From DASRUP01 sp036397395 (lineage in GTDB: Bacteria > Patescibacteriota > Minisyncoccia > Minisyncoccales > UBA10102), in assembly GCA_036397395.1 (NCBI GenBank), contig DASWIZ010000009.1, forward strand, positions 1-40,329: DNA of 40,329 bases, in the 5' to 3' direction. The position numbers and the translations under genes are program-made. Positions 23,223-31,382 of the stretch are shown here, in pieces (within the stretch, counting starts at the first letter, position 1; every line of letters starts with the position of its first letter). The notes under the pieces are model-generated. The model was not told the DNA's origin. It made no database searches and was given only the letters and a program-made list of their open reading frames with translations.

Positions 23223-25318
23223 TTGATAAGGAAAAAATTACGATTCGGTACGCTCGCCCTTTTGGCCATTGCCGCCATATCTCTGCTCGTTGTTGCGGGC
23301 TGCGCCATGGCTTCGGTAAGCGCGAGCCACGATGAAGACCCTAGACCGACCAGAGAGCCTCGGCCTACCAGAACTCCAGAACCTCGCAGCTATCTTGCGT
23401 ACCTCAACGAAGATCAGCTAACCCAGGACTCGGTAGAGGTGGACGGCACCGAAATCTCTATTGACCCTCGACCCCGAAGCGATGGGACTTTCCCCAGCGA
23501 CACCACAATTACGCTGCAGTCCGCGCAAGACATGACTTGGGCAGGGGATTGCGGTAATTCCTACGTTGGTACCACATGTTCCGTGGTTATGGACCAGGAT
23601 CGGTACGTAAAGGTTACGCAAGTGCCTCCGCCCACCCAAGATCCTCCGGCAGAGGATCCGCCGCCCGCTGACGATCCTCCAGCCGAGGAACCGCCGGCAA
23701 GCGATCCGCCACCCGTTGACGAACCGCCTCCGGCAGACAGTCCGCCCGCTGTCGCTCCGCTTCCCAACTTTACCTACCCTGCAGAGGGGCAAGTATTTAC
23801 GGCGTATATCAGCAATGAACGCCGCATACAAGTGCAGACCGAACCGTATGCAAAGCCACTCTGGTATTACCTGCAAACATATACAGATGGAATGACCATT
23901 GACGCAAACGGACTGTTCCGGTGGAGCCCAGACCCCGACTTGTACTCAGACCGCATAGGCACCAGATTTCAGGCAACCCTTTGGATTACCGATGAACCGC
24001 CTGGATCAGGCTCTAATCGAAACAAGTACCGCACGATCTACTTCGACCTTATCGAAGAAGGATCATCTAATCCTCCACCCACGGAAGATCCTCCCGCAGA
24101 CGATCCACCCCCAGCGGGTGATCCGCCAGCAGGAGATCCTCCGGCACCCGACCCCGACCCATGCGCCAGCGCCAGCCTGCATCAAGAAAGTTCATTCTTC
24201 TTTGTGAGCTTCGTGCACAACCTGCTCGGCATCAAACCCGTGTACGCGCAGGAATGCGTGGAAGATCCAGACCTCGCTGCCATCAATGCTCTCTATGAAT
24301 GCATCGGTGGAAGCAACAGCTGGTTAGGCAAAGCCACAGGCGGTCCGTATACCGAAGCTAGCACGGGCAAACCAAGGCAGGATTTCCAGAATGGGTACAT
24401 CGCATGGAACGGAGCTCAATTTTACACCTTCTCAAACCGTATCGGGGATACCTTCCTGGCACCATTTCGTCCTGTATGCGTGCAGCAATGGGCGCTCGGA
24501 ACCGACCAACGCTCCATCGCCAAAACCTACAATCGCATCGGCGCAGGGCTGAAGATGCAGCTCGAACCATTTGCTAGCACCAACGACCAACTACAAAAGA
24601 TAACTGCAGTGGCTCTCGGCGTCTGGTGGGTGGAATCAGTGGCGGAAGGACCTTTTGGCGGCCCCATCCTCAATGGGAACGCACAACCTACCATTCGACT
24701 AGAGCAACAATGGTTCTTTAATGTATGGATTCACCATCCATATAGAGATGGCCTCATCGCAACTCAGGAACGAAACCGGAGATACAACATCCTAAAGGCT
24801 ACTTCAATGATTCCGAAGAAATAGGAGGAAATGGATGGATAGATCAATGGTATTGTCCCACCCAATGTGATGCTTATGTTGATCCCGAGAGTGCACGTTC
24901 GAAGGGTTGGATTCCTACGAACGAAGAAGGTGCTTCTGCGGCAGAAAAACAGGCGAATCGATATAACGCATTAAATCGCGCTATCGAGAAAACCGGCGAG
25001 CCGAACGTTGGATACTATGCTATAAGCATGGGCGGACCACAAATTATGGGGTTCAATTACCCAGATCTTGATTATGCGAACCCGACTGCGATGTTCAATG
25101 CGTTCTCGCAGAACGAATTCAACCACATAAAGGGATTCGTAGACTACATGGAAAACCACCATACTTCCGGGTGCGGAAGTCATCAAACTCCAATACCATA
25201 TGCGCAGAGTCAAGACTTCAACGGTCTCTCATGCGCATACAATGGCACATCATCGAAGGCTTCCCGCTATAGCAATGGCTATAATTACGCTAAGGAGGTA
25301 CTGAATATTACAGATTAA
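23223..25318 (+). pseudogene. Secreted N-acetylmuramidase-like lipoprotein, frameshifted
   Basis: A TTG start behind AAAGGAG gives a lipoprotein signal (VVAGC lipobox), then a Pro-rich wall-spanning repeat (about 135-180), an Ig-like domain (DANGLFRWSPDPD), a second Pro-rich repeat, an LGFP-like segment (WLGKATGGPY..QDFQNG) and the beginning of an N-acetylmuramidase domain (PTIRLEQQWFFNVW). This frame stops at TAG 24822-24824. The -1 frame is open from 24746 to 25318 and carries the rest (GGPQIMGFNYPDLDY, HIKGFVDYM, SCAYNGTSSKASRYSNGYNY), so one base appears lost near 24746-24821. Intact, it would be about 698 residues and would hydrolyse peptidoglycan outside the cell. Mutation, sequence error and programmed frameshift cannot be separated here. 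Confidence 0.75.
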
Positions 25319-25342
25319 AATCAGCTCTTTCCTATACAACAT

Positions 25343-25377
25343 AAAGGAGCGACGGAAACGTCGCTCCTTTTTATTTT
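25343..25377. terminator. Bidirectional terminator between convergent genes
   Basis: AAAGGAGCGACG, loop GAAA, CGTCGCTCCTTT, then TTATTTT. Confidence 0.85.
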
Positions 25378-25390
25378 CAATCTAGATTAG

Positions 25391-26077
25391 CTAGTTACCA
25401 AAATGAATGCTCGAGAGAATTTGTTCGGTGAGGTTCTCATGTGAAGGAATATCTTCTACTAAAAACTGGATATTCCCAGAGGGGTTTAAAAAGAGAAAGG
25501 CATCTTGTCCGAGTTTTGTCATAGCATTGCCTTGCACAACTTCAAGTGAGCCAATATTGAAAGTTCTGAGTCCAAAAGTATAAGAACGAGTTTTAGTCCA
25601 TTCATCGGCAATCGCAGCAAGCTCTAATTTCTGCGGGTTATTCGTTAGGGTTATATGGATACCTGGAACCCACCAAACCGAAGAGGATCCAGCGCAGTCG
25701 TAAGGAGGTGGGTTTTCGTTTCTGCATTTTTCTAATTGGTCTTTTTGATGCATATCCTCTTCAGGGTCATACAATCTAAAGCTGTATAAAGTATTCCCTT
25801 GTTCTTTCTCTTCAAATTCCCAGTCTGGAGGATACTTCACCTTAAACCCAAACTCATCATCCCGATATGTTTGCCAGTCTTCGGGGATTTCTGGAACGGT
25901 TACTGGCTCCTGCATTGGCGTGGGAGTAGGGGATGGACTGAGATTTGGGGTGGCCTGCGACTCTTGCTCTGCCGGGCTTTGATTCATCTGACTCCACACA
26001 AAAGCTCCGCCGATTACGAGCACAATTGCCATCACGAAAAAGGGGAGTAAGTATTTGCCAGAAAGTATGTTGTTCAT
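25391..26077 (-). CDS. Membrane-anchored PsbP-like protein
   Basis: 228 residues: one N-terminal membrane helix (LLPFFVMAIVLVIGGAFVW), a Pro/Ser/Thr-rich linker (SPSPTPTP), then a domain opening with YRDDEFGFKVKYPPDW, the pattern that begins PsbP-like folds in many bacterial surface proteins. The ending with EQILSSIHF is also typical. It is probably exported and anchored; no enzymatic motif is visible. A shared hairpin repeat upstream and a related N-terminal helix link it to the gene at 22314-22910. Confidence 0.65.
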   Translation of the reverse strand: MNNILSGKYLLPFFVMAIVLVIGGAFVWSQMNQSPAEQESQATPNLSPSPTPTPMQEPVTVPEIPEDWQTYRDDEFGFKVKYPPDWEFEEKEQGNTLYSFRLYDPEEDMHQKDQLEKCRNENPPPYDCAGSSSVWWVPGIHITLTNNPQKLELAAIADEWTKTRSYTFGLRTFNIGSLEVVQGNAMTKLGQDAFLFLNPSGNIQFLVEDIPSHENLTEQILSSIHFGN

Positions 26078-26172
26078 TGGTTATATGATACAATTTGCAA
26101 AAAGAATAGTCAACCGCGCCCGACAACATTGATCCACAATTACGTTTTCTCAATAAAAAGCGTAGTCAGCAC

Positions 26173-26197
26173 AAAAGCAGGGACTGTCCTTGCTTTT
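26173..26197. repeat. Hairpin repeat, copy 2
   Basis: AAAAGCAGGGA, loop CTG, TCCTTGCTTTT; the same unit as 22970-22994, including the preceding CAC. Confidence 0.75.
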
Positions 26198-26277
26198 TTG
26201 TTTCTTCTTTTTGTTTTCTGCGTAACCGTAAAAAATAAACAGAAATAACCCCCTTCCGTTTCGATTTTAAACCCAAA

Positions 26278-26312
26278 ACCGCCTTCTCCTTTGCAAAGGC
26301 AGTTTTTATTTG
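26278..26312 (+). terminator. Terminator-like hairpin before the ThiF-like gene
   Basis: AAACCGCCTT ... AAAGGCAGTTTTT with a short internal loop and T-tract. No plus-strand gene lies directly upstream, so its purpose is unclear. Confidence 0.45.
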
Positions 26313-26348
26313 CGTTTTTCTGTTTTTTGTAGTATTGTACATAATGCA

Positions 26349-27569
26349 ATGGGCACGAAAGAAAGTGATTTGCGATACAATAAATACGAGGGGGCGCCCC
26401 ATATATTAAAGACAAGCAACAAAGTAGAAGATCAAATAGGGCTCTCTATAGATGGAAACTTTGTTTTACAGCTCAAAGGTTTTTTGCCCCTTGGAACAAA
26501 AAAAATAACCATCCCAAAAGAAAACTTTTTTGATCTTGTCCCAGTAACCATATATGGCCTTCTTGATGATTTAATTCCAGGATCCTCCTTAATGGAGGCT
26601 TTTTTGCGCGAAGTGAAAAAATTCGAAGATGTTTTAAAGAAACAGACTCAAGAGATCGCCTCGTATGGCACTTTGGTGTATTACTCTCGGAAAAATCATT
26701 TAGTAAAGTTCGCTCCTCCTTCGTGGCATCGTCTCGCGCTTATTGTGCGTAACTCGACTCTTTTTCAAGATCCAAACAGAAAAATGAATTGGGAAGAGGT
26801 AAGAATCGTTTTTGAGAAAACCTTGGTTGCGATTGCTGGTTGCAGCGTAGGAAATAATATAGTCCATGCTGTTATTGGGGATCTCCGCCCTCTTTGCCTA
26901 AAGATTGCTGATCAAAAAGAATACCATATACCAAACGCCAATCGTGTTCGCTTGACATACGAAGACTTTGGAAGAAATAAGGCTGTGGTAACCGCAGAAC
27001 AAATTCATGCGATTGACCCCTTTATGAAGATTTCCGTATATCAGGAAGGTCTACACCCGGCAAACATAGAAGAATTTGTAAGGGGCTCTTCTGTTATTAT
27101 AGAAGAAATGGATGACCCGGACATGAAACTTCTTATCCGAGAAGAAGCGCGGCGCTCAGGAATCCCCGTAGTAATGGTAACCGACCTTGGCTCCGTGGTA
27201 CAGATGGACGTGCGAAGATTCGACAAAAACAAGAATCTTCCGTTGGCTGCATGCGGCGTTTCTGACAAAGAATTATACAAAGCACGCGACCAATGGAGAG
27301 ACGACCTTGCCGATAGGGATAAGTTTTGGGATTTTGCTTTTACGTTTATTGGATATCACGCGCAAAAGAGTTCTGAATTTTATGGCATCATCAAAAAAAC
27401 TGACCCGGTTTTGTTTGGTGGACTTCCCCAGCTCGGATCCACGGCAATAGTTGCGGCGGGTATTGCGTCAGAAGCGATAGCCCGTCTTGTCCTTGGATTT
27501 CCAATACCAGAACGTATGTTTATCCACAAATATACGGGAGAGACAGGAATTGAAGGAAAAACTCTCTAG
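26349..27569 (+). CDS. ThiF/E1-like adenylyltransferase
   Basis: 406 residues. After an N-terminal extension of about 150 residues without recognised motifs comes the E1-like Rossmann domain: VAIAGCSVGNNIVHAVI (nucleotide-binding glycine loop), LKIADQKEYHIPNANRVRL (acidic and Arg residues that contact ATP), and IEEMDDPDMK. A C-terminal QLGSTAIVAAGIASEAIARLV segment matches the ThiF/MoeB helix. No CxxC zinc pairs were seen. E1-like enzymes adenylate a C-terminal carboxylate of ubiquitin-like or small peptide substrates. The gene is 10 nt upstream of a nitroreductase gene; a ThiF plus nitroreductase pairing is known in the mycobacterial protein Rv1355c (MoeY). Confidence 0.8.
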   Translation: MGTKESDLRYNKYEGAPHILKTSNKVEDQIGLSIDGNFVLQLKGFLPLGTKKITIPKENFFDLVPVTIYGLLDDLIPGSSLMEAFLREVKKFEDVLKKQTQEIASYGTLVYYSRKNHLVKFAPPSWHRLALIVRNSTLFQDPNRKMNWEEVRIVFEKTLVAIAGCSVGNNIVHAVIGDLRPLCLKIADQKEYHIPNANRVRLTYEDFGRNKAVVTAEQIHAIDPFMKISVYQEGLHPANIEEFVRGSSVIIEEMDDPDMKLLIREEARRSGIPVVMVTDLGSVVQMDVRRFDKNKNLPLAACGVSDKELYKARDQWRDDLADRDKFWDFAFTFIGYHAQKSSEFYGIIKKTDPVLFGGLPQLGSTAIVAAGIASEAIARLVLGFPIPERMFIHKYTGETGIEGKTL

Positions 27570-27579
27570 GAACAAAACT

Positions 27580-28659
27580 ATGATAAAAAGACTTCTAAAA
27601 ATAAACTACGAGGCTTTGGATATAAAGCCGACCGATGCAACAAAATGTACAAAAAAACAGCTTTATAGCCATCTTGTCTCATGGGCGATCTTGGCGCCAA
27701 GTTCTCATAATACACAGCCGTGGAAGTTCATTATAAAACCGAAAAAAAACATAATTGATATTTGCCTTGATAAGTCACAAATATTGCCTAATTCTGACAA
27801 GCACGAGAGACAAGCATTCATAAGTATTGGGTGTGCCGCAGAGAACCTTATTCTTGCGGCACGTTATTACGGGGTTGCGCCATCGGTTAAATATATAGGA
27901 GAAAAATATCCACTGCCGACCATCCGAATACATCTTAACGAAGAAGAGGCCACTCCACCCAAAGAGAAAACAAAGAGCAATATCTTTCTTGGGGCCATGA
28001 AAACACGAATGATGAATAGGTCGAAATACGATGCACTCCGCCCCATACCTTCTATCCTTCTAAAACAGTTCAAGGAAACTGCAAGCAGTTTTGGCGCGAA
28101 GCTAGATCTGGTTTCTGACATCAAAATGCGTTCTGCAATAGCTGAACTGCAATATACCGCCGACAAATCGGCAGTTGCTGACGGAGATTTTCGAAAAGAA
28201 CTCGGGGCTTTTCTTCTTCCAAACAACACGCCTAACGGGCGCTCTATGCCGGGGAATACCTTCGGACTAAGCGAAAAAATGACTGTAAAACTTTCTAGCG
28301 CCCTCCAAGAAGAAGGTTCTTTTGATCCTGATCTCGCATACGGTTTTGCGGCTTCCGAACGTGACGGTATACGAAGCTCTCCCCTTGTCTGTATCTTAAG
28401 CGTAGCAAAAGATAAGGCAGAATGGTGGCTTAAAACAGGAAGGGCTCTCGAGAAGATGGCGCTCTTGGCAGAGATACAGAAAGTTAATATCGCAGTACAC
28501 GCTGCCTTGATAGAAAAGGAGATGTTTACGGACTTATTAAAACTTCGCCTTCAAGGGACACAGCGCCCAGCGGCGCTTTTCAGGGTTGGCTACGCAACAG
28601 AAAAACGTCCCCACTCTCCTCGGATACCCGCGGCAAGAGTAATCGAATATGAAAATTAA
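27580..28659 (+). CDS. Nitroreductase-family flavoprotein, Acg-like
   Basis: 359 residues from the ATG at 27580. The N-terminal FMN-binding motif is VSWAILAPSSHNTQPWKF. ISIGCAAENLILAARYYGVAPSV and ALEKMALLAEIQKVNIAVHAAL complete the nitroreductase-like helices. The overall length and motif spacing fit Acg-type proteins, which can bind flavin but often lack classic nitroreductase activity. It lies 10 nt after the ThiF-like gene and overlaps the next gene by 11 nt, so the three are one operon. The likely role is oxidation or reduction of whatever the ThiF-like enzyme activates. Confidence 0.8.
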   Translation: MIKRLLKINYEALDIKPTDATKCTKKQLYSHLVSWAILAPSSHNTQPWKFIIKPKKNIIDICLDKSQILPNSDKHERQAFISIGCAAENLILAARYYGVAPSVKYIGEKYPLPTIRIHLNEEEATPPKEKTKSNIFLGAMKTRMMNRSKYDALRPIPSILLKQFKETASSFGAKLDLVSDIKMRSAIAELQYTADKSAVADGDFRKELGAFLLPNNTPNGRSMPGNTFGLSEKMTVKLSSALQEEGSFDPDLAYGFAASERDGIRSSPLVCILSVAKDKAEWWLKTGRALEKMALLAEIQKVNIAVHAALIEKEMFTDLLKLRLQGTQRPAALFRVGYATEKRPHSPRIPAARVIEYEN

Positions 28660-29734
28660 AAAACTAATCACTTCCACGGCAGAACCAGTATCAGTGTATA
28701 AAGCCGGAACTGCAACAATAGAAATATACAAAGCAAAAAATGCGGGTACTGCTTCCTGGGAAAATTCCGAGCTTTTTCGCTTAGTTGCACGCGCGCGAGA
28801 ATCTTATTATCAATACACCAAGGAACCTCCGTTGTTCGATGAATACGAAGATAAATCTGCGGTGTATATTACCAAAGCAGTGTATCCGATTGAAGATCAC
28901 CAATGCCATGTTGAAGAATGGGTGAGCGTACGATTTATACCCGGGCAGGGGAGTCCTCTTGGATTCCAAGACCTTACCATGTATGAATACGAAGGCAAAA
29001 GAATAGACGTGCTTGCTCGAGAAAAACTATTCCCAAAAAAAGAAGGCGAGGCGTTTTGGGAACGCTTTGTCTCGATATCTAAATTGTGCGTTATCCGCCC
29101 GCATTTCCTGCATAAAGAGCACTGCAACGAGATAAACTCTCCCAGAAAACTTTCTTATACTGGGTTGGCTTTAGTTTTCATGACTAGGCAATTTTTTAAA
29201 GATGCGCCTGCATGGAACCTTAAACCTGCATATATCACAGCGCAAATCCCCAAAGATGTAGTAGAAAAATCGCTTAAGGTTGTTCTTAAGGACTCTGTTC
29301 CCTTGCCTCGTTTTACCCTGGCTTCTGCCGCCCTTTCGCTCCCAAACCAAAATAGCGTACGCCTTACCCGAAACACGTATACTTACCACTACCCCGTGTA
29401 TTTCTTCAATTTTCCAAGCATTCTTTCGATGCTAAGGAAACTTTACCAGGAAGGGAAAATTTCAGAAAGCACTCTCCAGCACTATTTGGGTGTAAATATT
29501 TCTTTAGAAGACCTAGCAAATTTACCTCTTCATAAAAGCATGCTTCGGTTGCGAAAACTAGGAGACATGTTTGTACAAAACGGGCAGCTGGCAGGGGCAA
29601 CAATTACGGGCGAAGATCTAAGAACAATGACCGATATGTTAGAGGACGGGCCTAGTCTTTATATTATGGCCTCAACCAGTTGGAAAGAAGACATCGAAAA
29701 CGTATGCAGCAAACTGGGGATACGAGTTGATTGA
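28649..29734 (+). CDS. Hypothetical protein, possibly related to acyl-homoserine-lactone synthase-type acyltransferases
   Basis: 361 residues. The N-terminal half (FRLVARARESYYQYTKEPPL, FDEYEDKSAVYITKAVY, EEWVSVRFIPG) followed by FWERFVSISKLCVIRPHFL and TGLALVFMTRQFF recalls the order of elements in GNAT-like autoinducer synthases, which transfer an acyl group to an amine. This similarity is by eye and weak. The C-terminal third is unfamiliar. The ATG lies inside the end of the nitroreductase gene (11-nt overlap), so translation is coupled and a shared pathway is likely. Confidence 0.55.
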   Translation: MKIKKLITSTAEPVSVYKAGTATIEIYKAKNAGTASWENSELFRLVARARESYYQYTKEPPLFDEYEDKSAVYITKAVYPIEDHQCHVEEWVSVRFIPGQGSPLGFQDLTMYEYEGKRIDVLAREKLFPKKEGEAFWERFVSISKLCVIRPHFLHKEHCNEINSPRKLSYTGLALVFMTRQFFKDAPAWNLKPAYITAQIPKDVVEKSLKVVLKDSVPLPRFTLASAALSLPNQNSVRLTRNTYTYHYPVYFFNFPSILSMLRKLYQEGKISESTLQHYLGVNISLEDLANLPLHKSMLRLRKLGDMFVQNGQLAGATITGEDLRTMTDMLEDGPSLYIMASTSWKEDIENVCSKLGIRVD

Positions 29735-29755
29735 CTTTTGGGAAAGGACTATAAT
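29727..29755 (+). promoter_or_regulatory. Leaderless promoter of the FAD-dependent oxidoreductase
   Basis: TTGATT (29727-29732), 17-bp spacer, TATAAT (29750-29755), then 6 nt to the ATG at 29762. It gives the last gene of the cluster its own transcription start. Confidence 0.75.
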
Positions 29756-29761
29756 AGAAAT

Positions 29762-31363
29762 ATGGATGACGATCATATGTCGCGTAGTTACACAACAACC
29801 AAAAAAACACAAAAAATTCTTGACTATCTCATTATTGGTGCAGGGCCAGCCGGTCTTCAACTTGGATACTATCTAGAAAATGCGGGCCGAGATTACCTTA
29901 TATTAGAAAAAGGAAAGTCGCCGGGCACATTTTTTAAGAAATTCCCGCGCCACCGCGCCCTGCTTTCTATCAACAAAGTATACACAGGATACAAAGATCC
30001 AGAGGTCCGCTTACGCTGGGATTGGAACTCTTTGCTTACTAATACTCACGAGTTGCTTTTTTCAGATTACACCAAAGATTATTTCCCTGATGCTAACGCA
30101 CTTTGTAGATACCTTAAGGACTTTGCGAAGACATTTAAAATAAAAATACAGTTCGGAACCACTGTTACAAGAATTTCAAAAACAAAAGAGGGATTCCAAA
30201 TAAAAGATAGCCGGAGCAAAACATACAAGGGTAAACGGTTAATCATTGCAACCGGAGTGACCAAACCTTTCATCCCTGCAATACCGGGGATAGAAATGGC
30301 TGAAAATTACACTAACGTTTCTATAGACCCTGACGACTTCGCAAATCAGAATGTCTTGATTATCGGAAAAGGGAACTCTGCTTTTGAAACCGCAGACAAC
30401 CTCGTGGGGCGGGCGGCAAGAATACACCTCGTGAGTCCCGCGCCGGTAGCATTTGCCTGGAAAACGCACTTTGTGGGGGATTTGAGAGCAGTAAATAACA
30501 ACCTTCTTGATACCTACCTTTTAAAATCGCAAAATGCGGTGCTTGACGCCACCGTAGAACGGATAAAACGCAAGGGCAAGAAGTACGTTGTCTCGGTAAG
30601 CTACTCGCATGCAAATAACGAAAGAGAAGATTTGGCATACGATAGAGTTATTGCGTGCACGGGATTTCAGTTCGACGCGTCTATATTCGACAAATCCGCA
30701 AAGCCTGATCTTACCATTAACAATCGCTTCCCGGCGCAAACAAGCGAATGGGAATCCACCAACGTAAAAGACTTGTACTTTGCGGGTACGCTTATGCAGG
30801 TTCGAGACTTTAAGAAAAAGCAATCTTCGTTTATACACGGTTTTCGCTACAATATTCGAACTCTCTTTTTTCTGCTCGAGCAAAAATACTATGGAAAACC
30901 CCTGGTATACCGTGAAGTAAAGAAAACGCCAGAAAGCTTAACTCGCAAAGTTATCACTAGAGTAAACAAGAGCTCCGCCCTCTGGCAACAATTTGGATTC
31001 TTGGCTGATGTAATGATTGTGCCAGAGGGCAGAAAGCCTGCTCGCTACTACGAGGAGCTCCCCGTGGATTATGTGCATGACTCCAAACTCGCAGGGAACG
31101 AAGACTACTATCTTGTTACTTTAGAATACGGCCTTAAAGGATCTTTTGACGATCCTTTTAACATGCACCGGGTGGCGAGAGACGAAACAACCAAAGCGAA
31201 AATGAGCAATTTTCTGCATCCCATCGTACGCCACTACTCTCGTTCACGTCTGCATTGTACGCACCATATTATAGAAGATCTGGCAGCTGAGTGGCGCGAA
31301 GACGTTCACATCAAACCATTACGTAAATTCTTCTCTACTTCGGCACTTGCCGGGAGACCGTAA
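29762..31363 (+). CDS. FAD-dependent monooxygenase-like oxidoreductase
   Basis: 533 residues from the ATG set by the leaderless promoter. FAD-binding GxGxxG is YLIIGAGPAGLQLGYYLE; LLSINKVYTGYKDPEVRLRWD follows; the second Rossmann motif for NAD(P)H is VLIIGKGNSAFETADNLV; and YDRVIACTGFQFD with DLYFAGTLMQVRDF closes the FAD site. The layout is that of class B flavin monooxygenases and the eukaryotic FOXRED2 group. A C-terminal extension after about residue 385 has no recognised domain. In context it probably oxidises the product of the ThiF/nitroreductase/acyltransferase-like operon. No signal peptide is seen. Confidence 0.8.
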   Translation: MDDDHMSRSYTTTKKTQKILDYLIIGAGPAGLQLGYYLENAGRDYLILEKGKSPGTFFKKFPRHRALLSINKVYTGYKDPEVRLRWDWNSLLTNTHELLFSDYTKDYFPDANALCRYLKDFAKTFKIKIQFGTTVTRISKTKEGFQIKDSRSKTYKGKRLIIATGVTKPFIPAIPGIEMAENYTNVSIDPDDFANQNVLIIGKGNSAFETADNLVGRAARIHLVSPAPVAFAWKTHFVGDLRAVNNNLLDTYLLKSQNAVLDATVERIKRKGKKYVVSVSYSHANNEREDLAYDRVIACTGFQFDASIFDKSAKPDLTINNRFPAQTSEWESTNVKDLYFAGTLMQVRDFKKKQSSFIHGFRYNIRTLFFLLEQKYYGKPLVYREVKKTPESLTRKVITRVNKSSALWQQFGFLADVMIVPEGRKPARYYEELPVDYVHDSKLAGNEDYYLVTLEYGLKGSFDDPFNMHRVARDETTKAKMSNFLHPIVRHYSRSRLHCTHHIIEDLAAEWREDVHIKPLRKFFSTSALAGRP

Positions 31364-31375
31364 TGCGTTACGGTC
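31356..31375. repeat. Inverted repeat over the stop codon of the FAD oxidoreductase gene
   Basis: GACCGTAA, loop TGCG, TTACGGTC, 7 nt before the ATG of the first kinase. There is no T-tract, so it may be an attenuator or processing site rather than a terminator. Confidence 0.55.
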
Positions 31376-31382
31376 CGTCGTT

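Noticed and set aside
24746..24824. Confident programmed -1 frameshift
   Set aside because: No X-XXY-YYZ heptamer with a following hairpin was found in the overlap window; a plain base loss or sequence error explains it as well.
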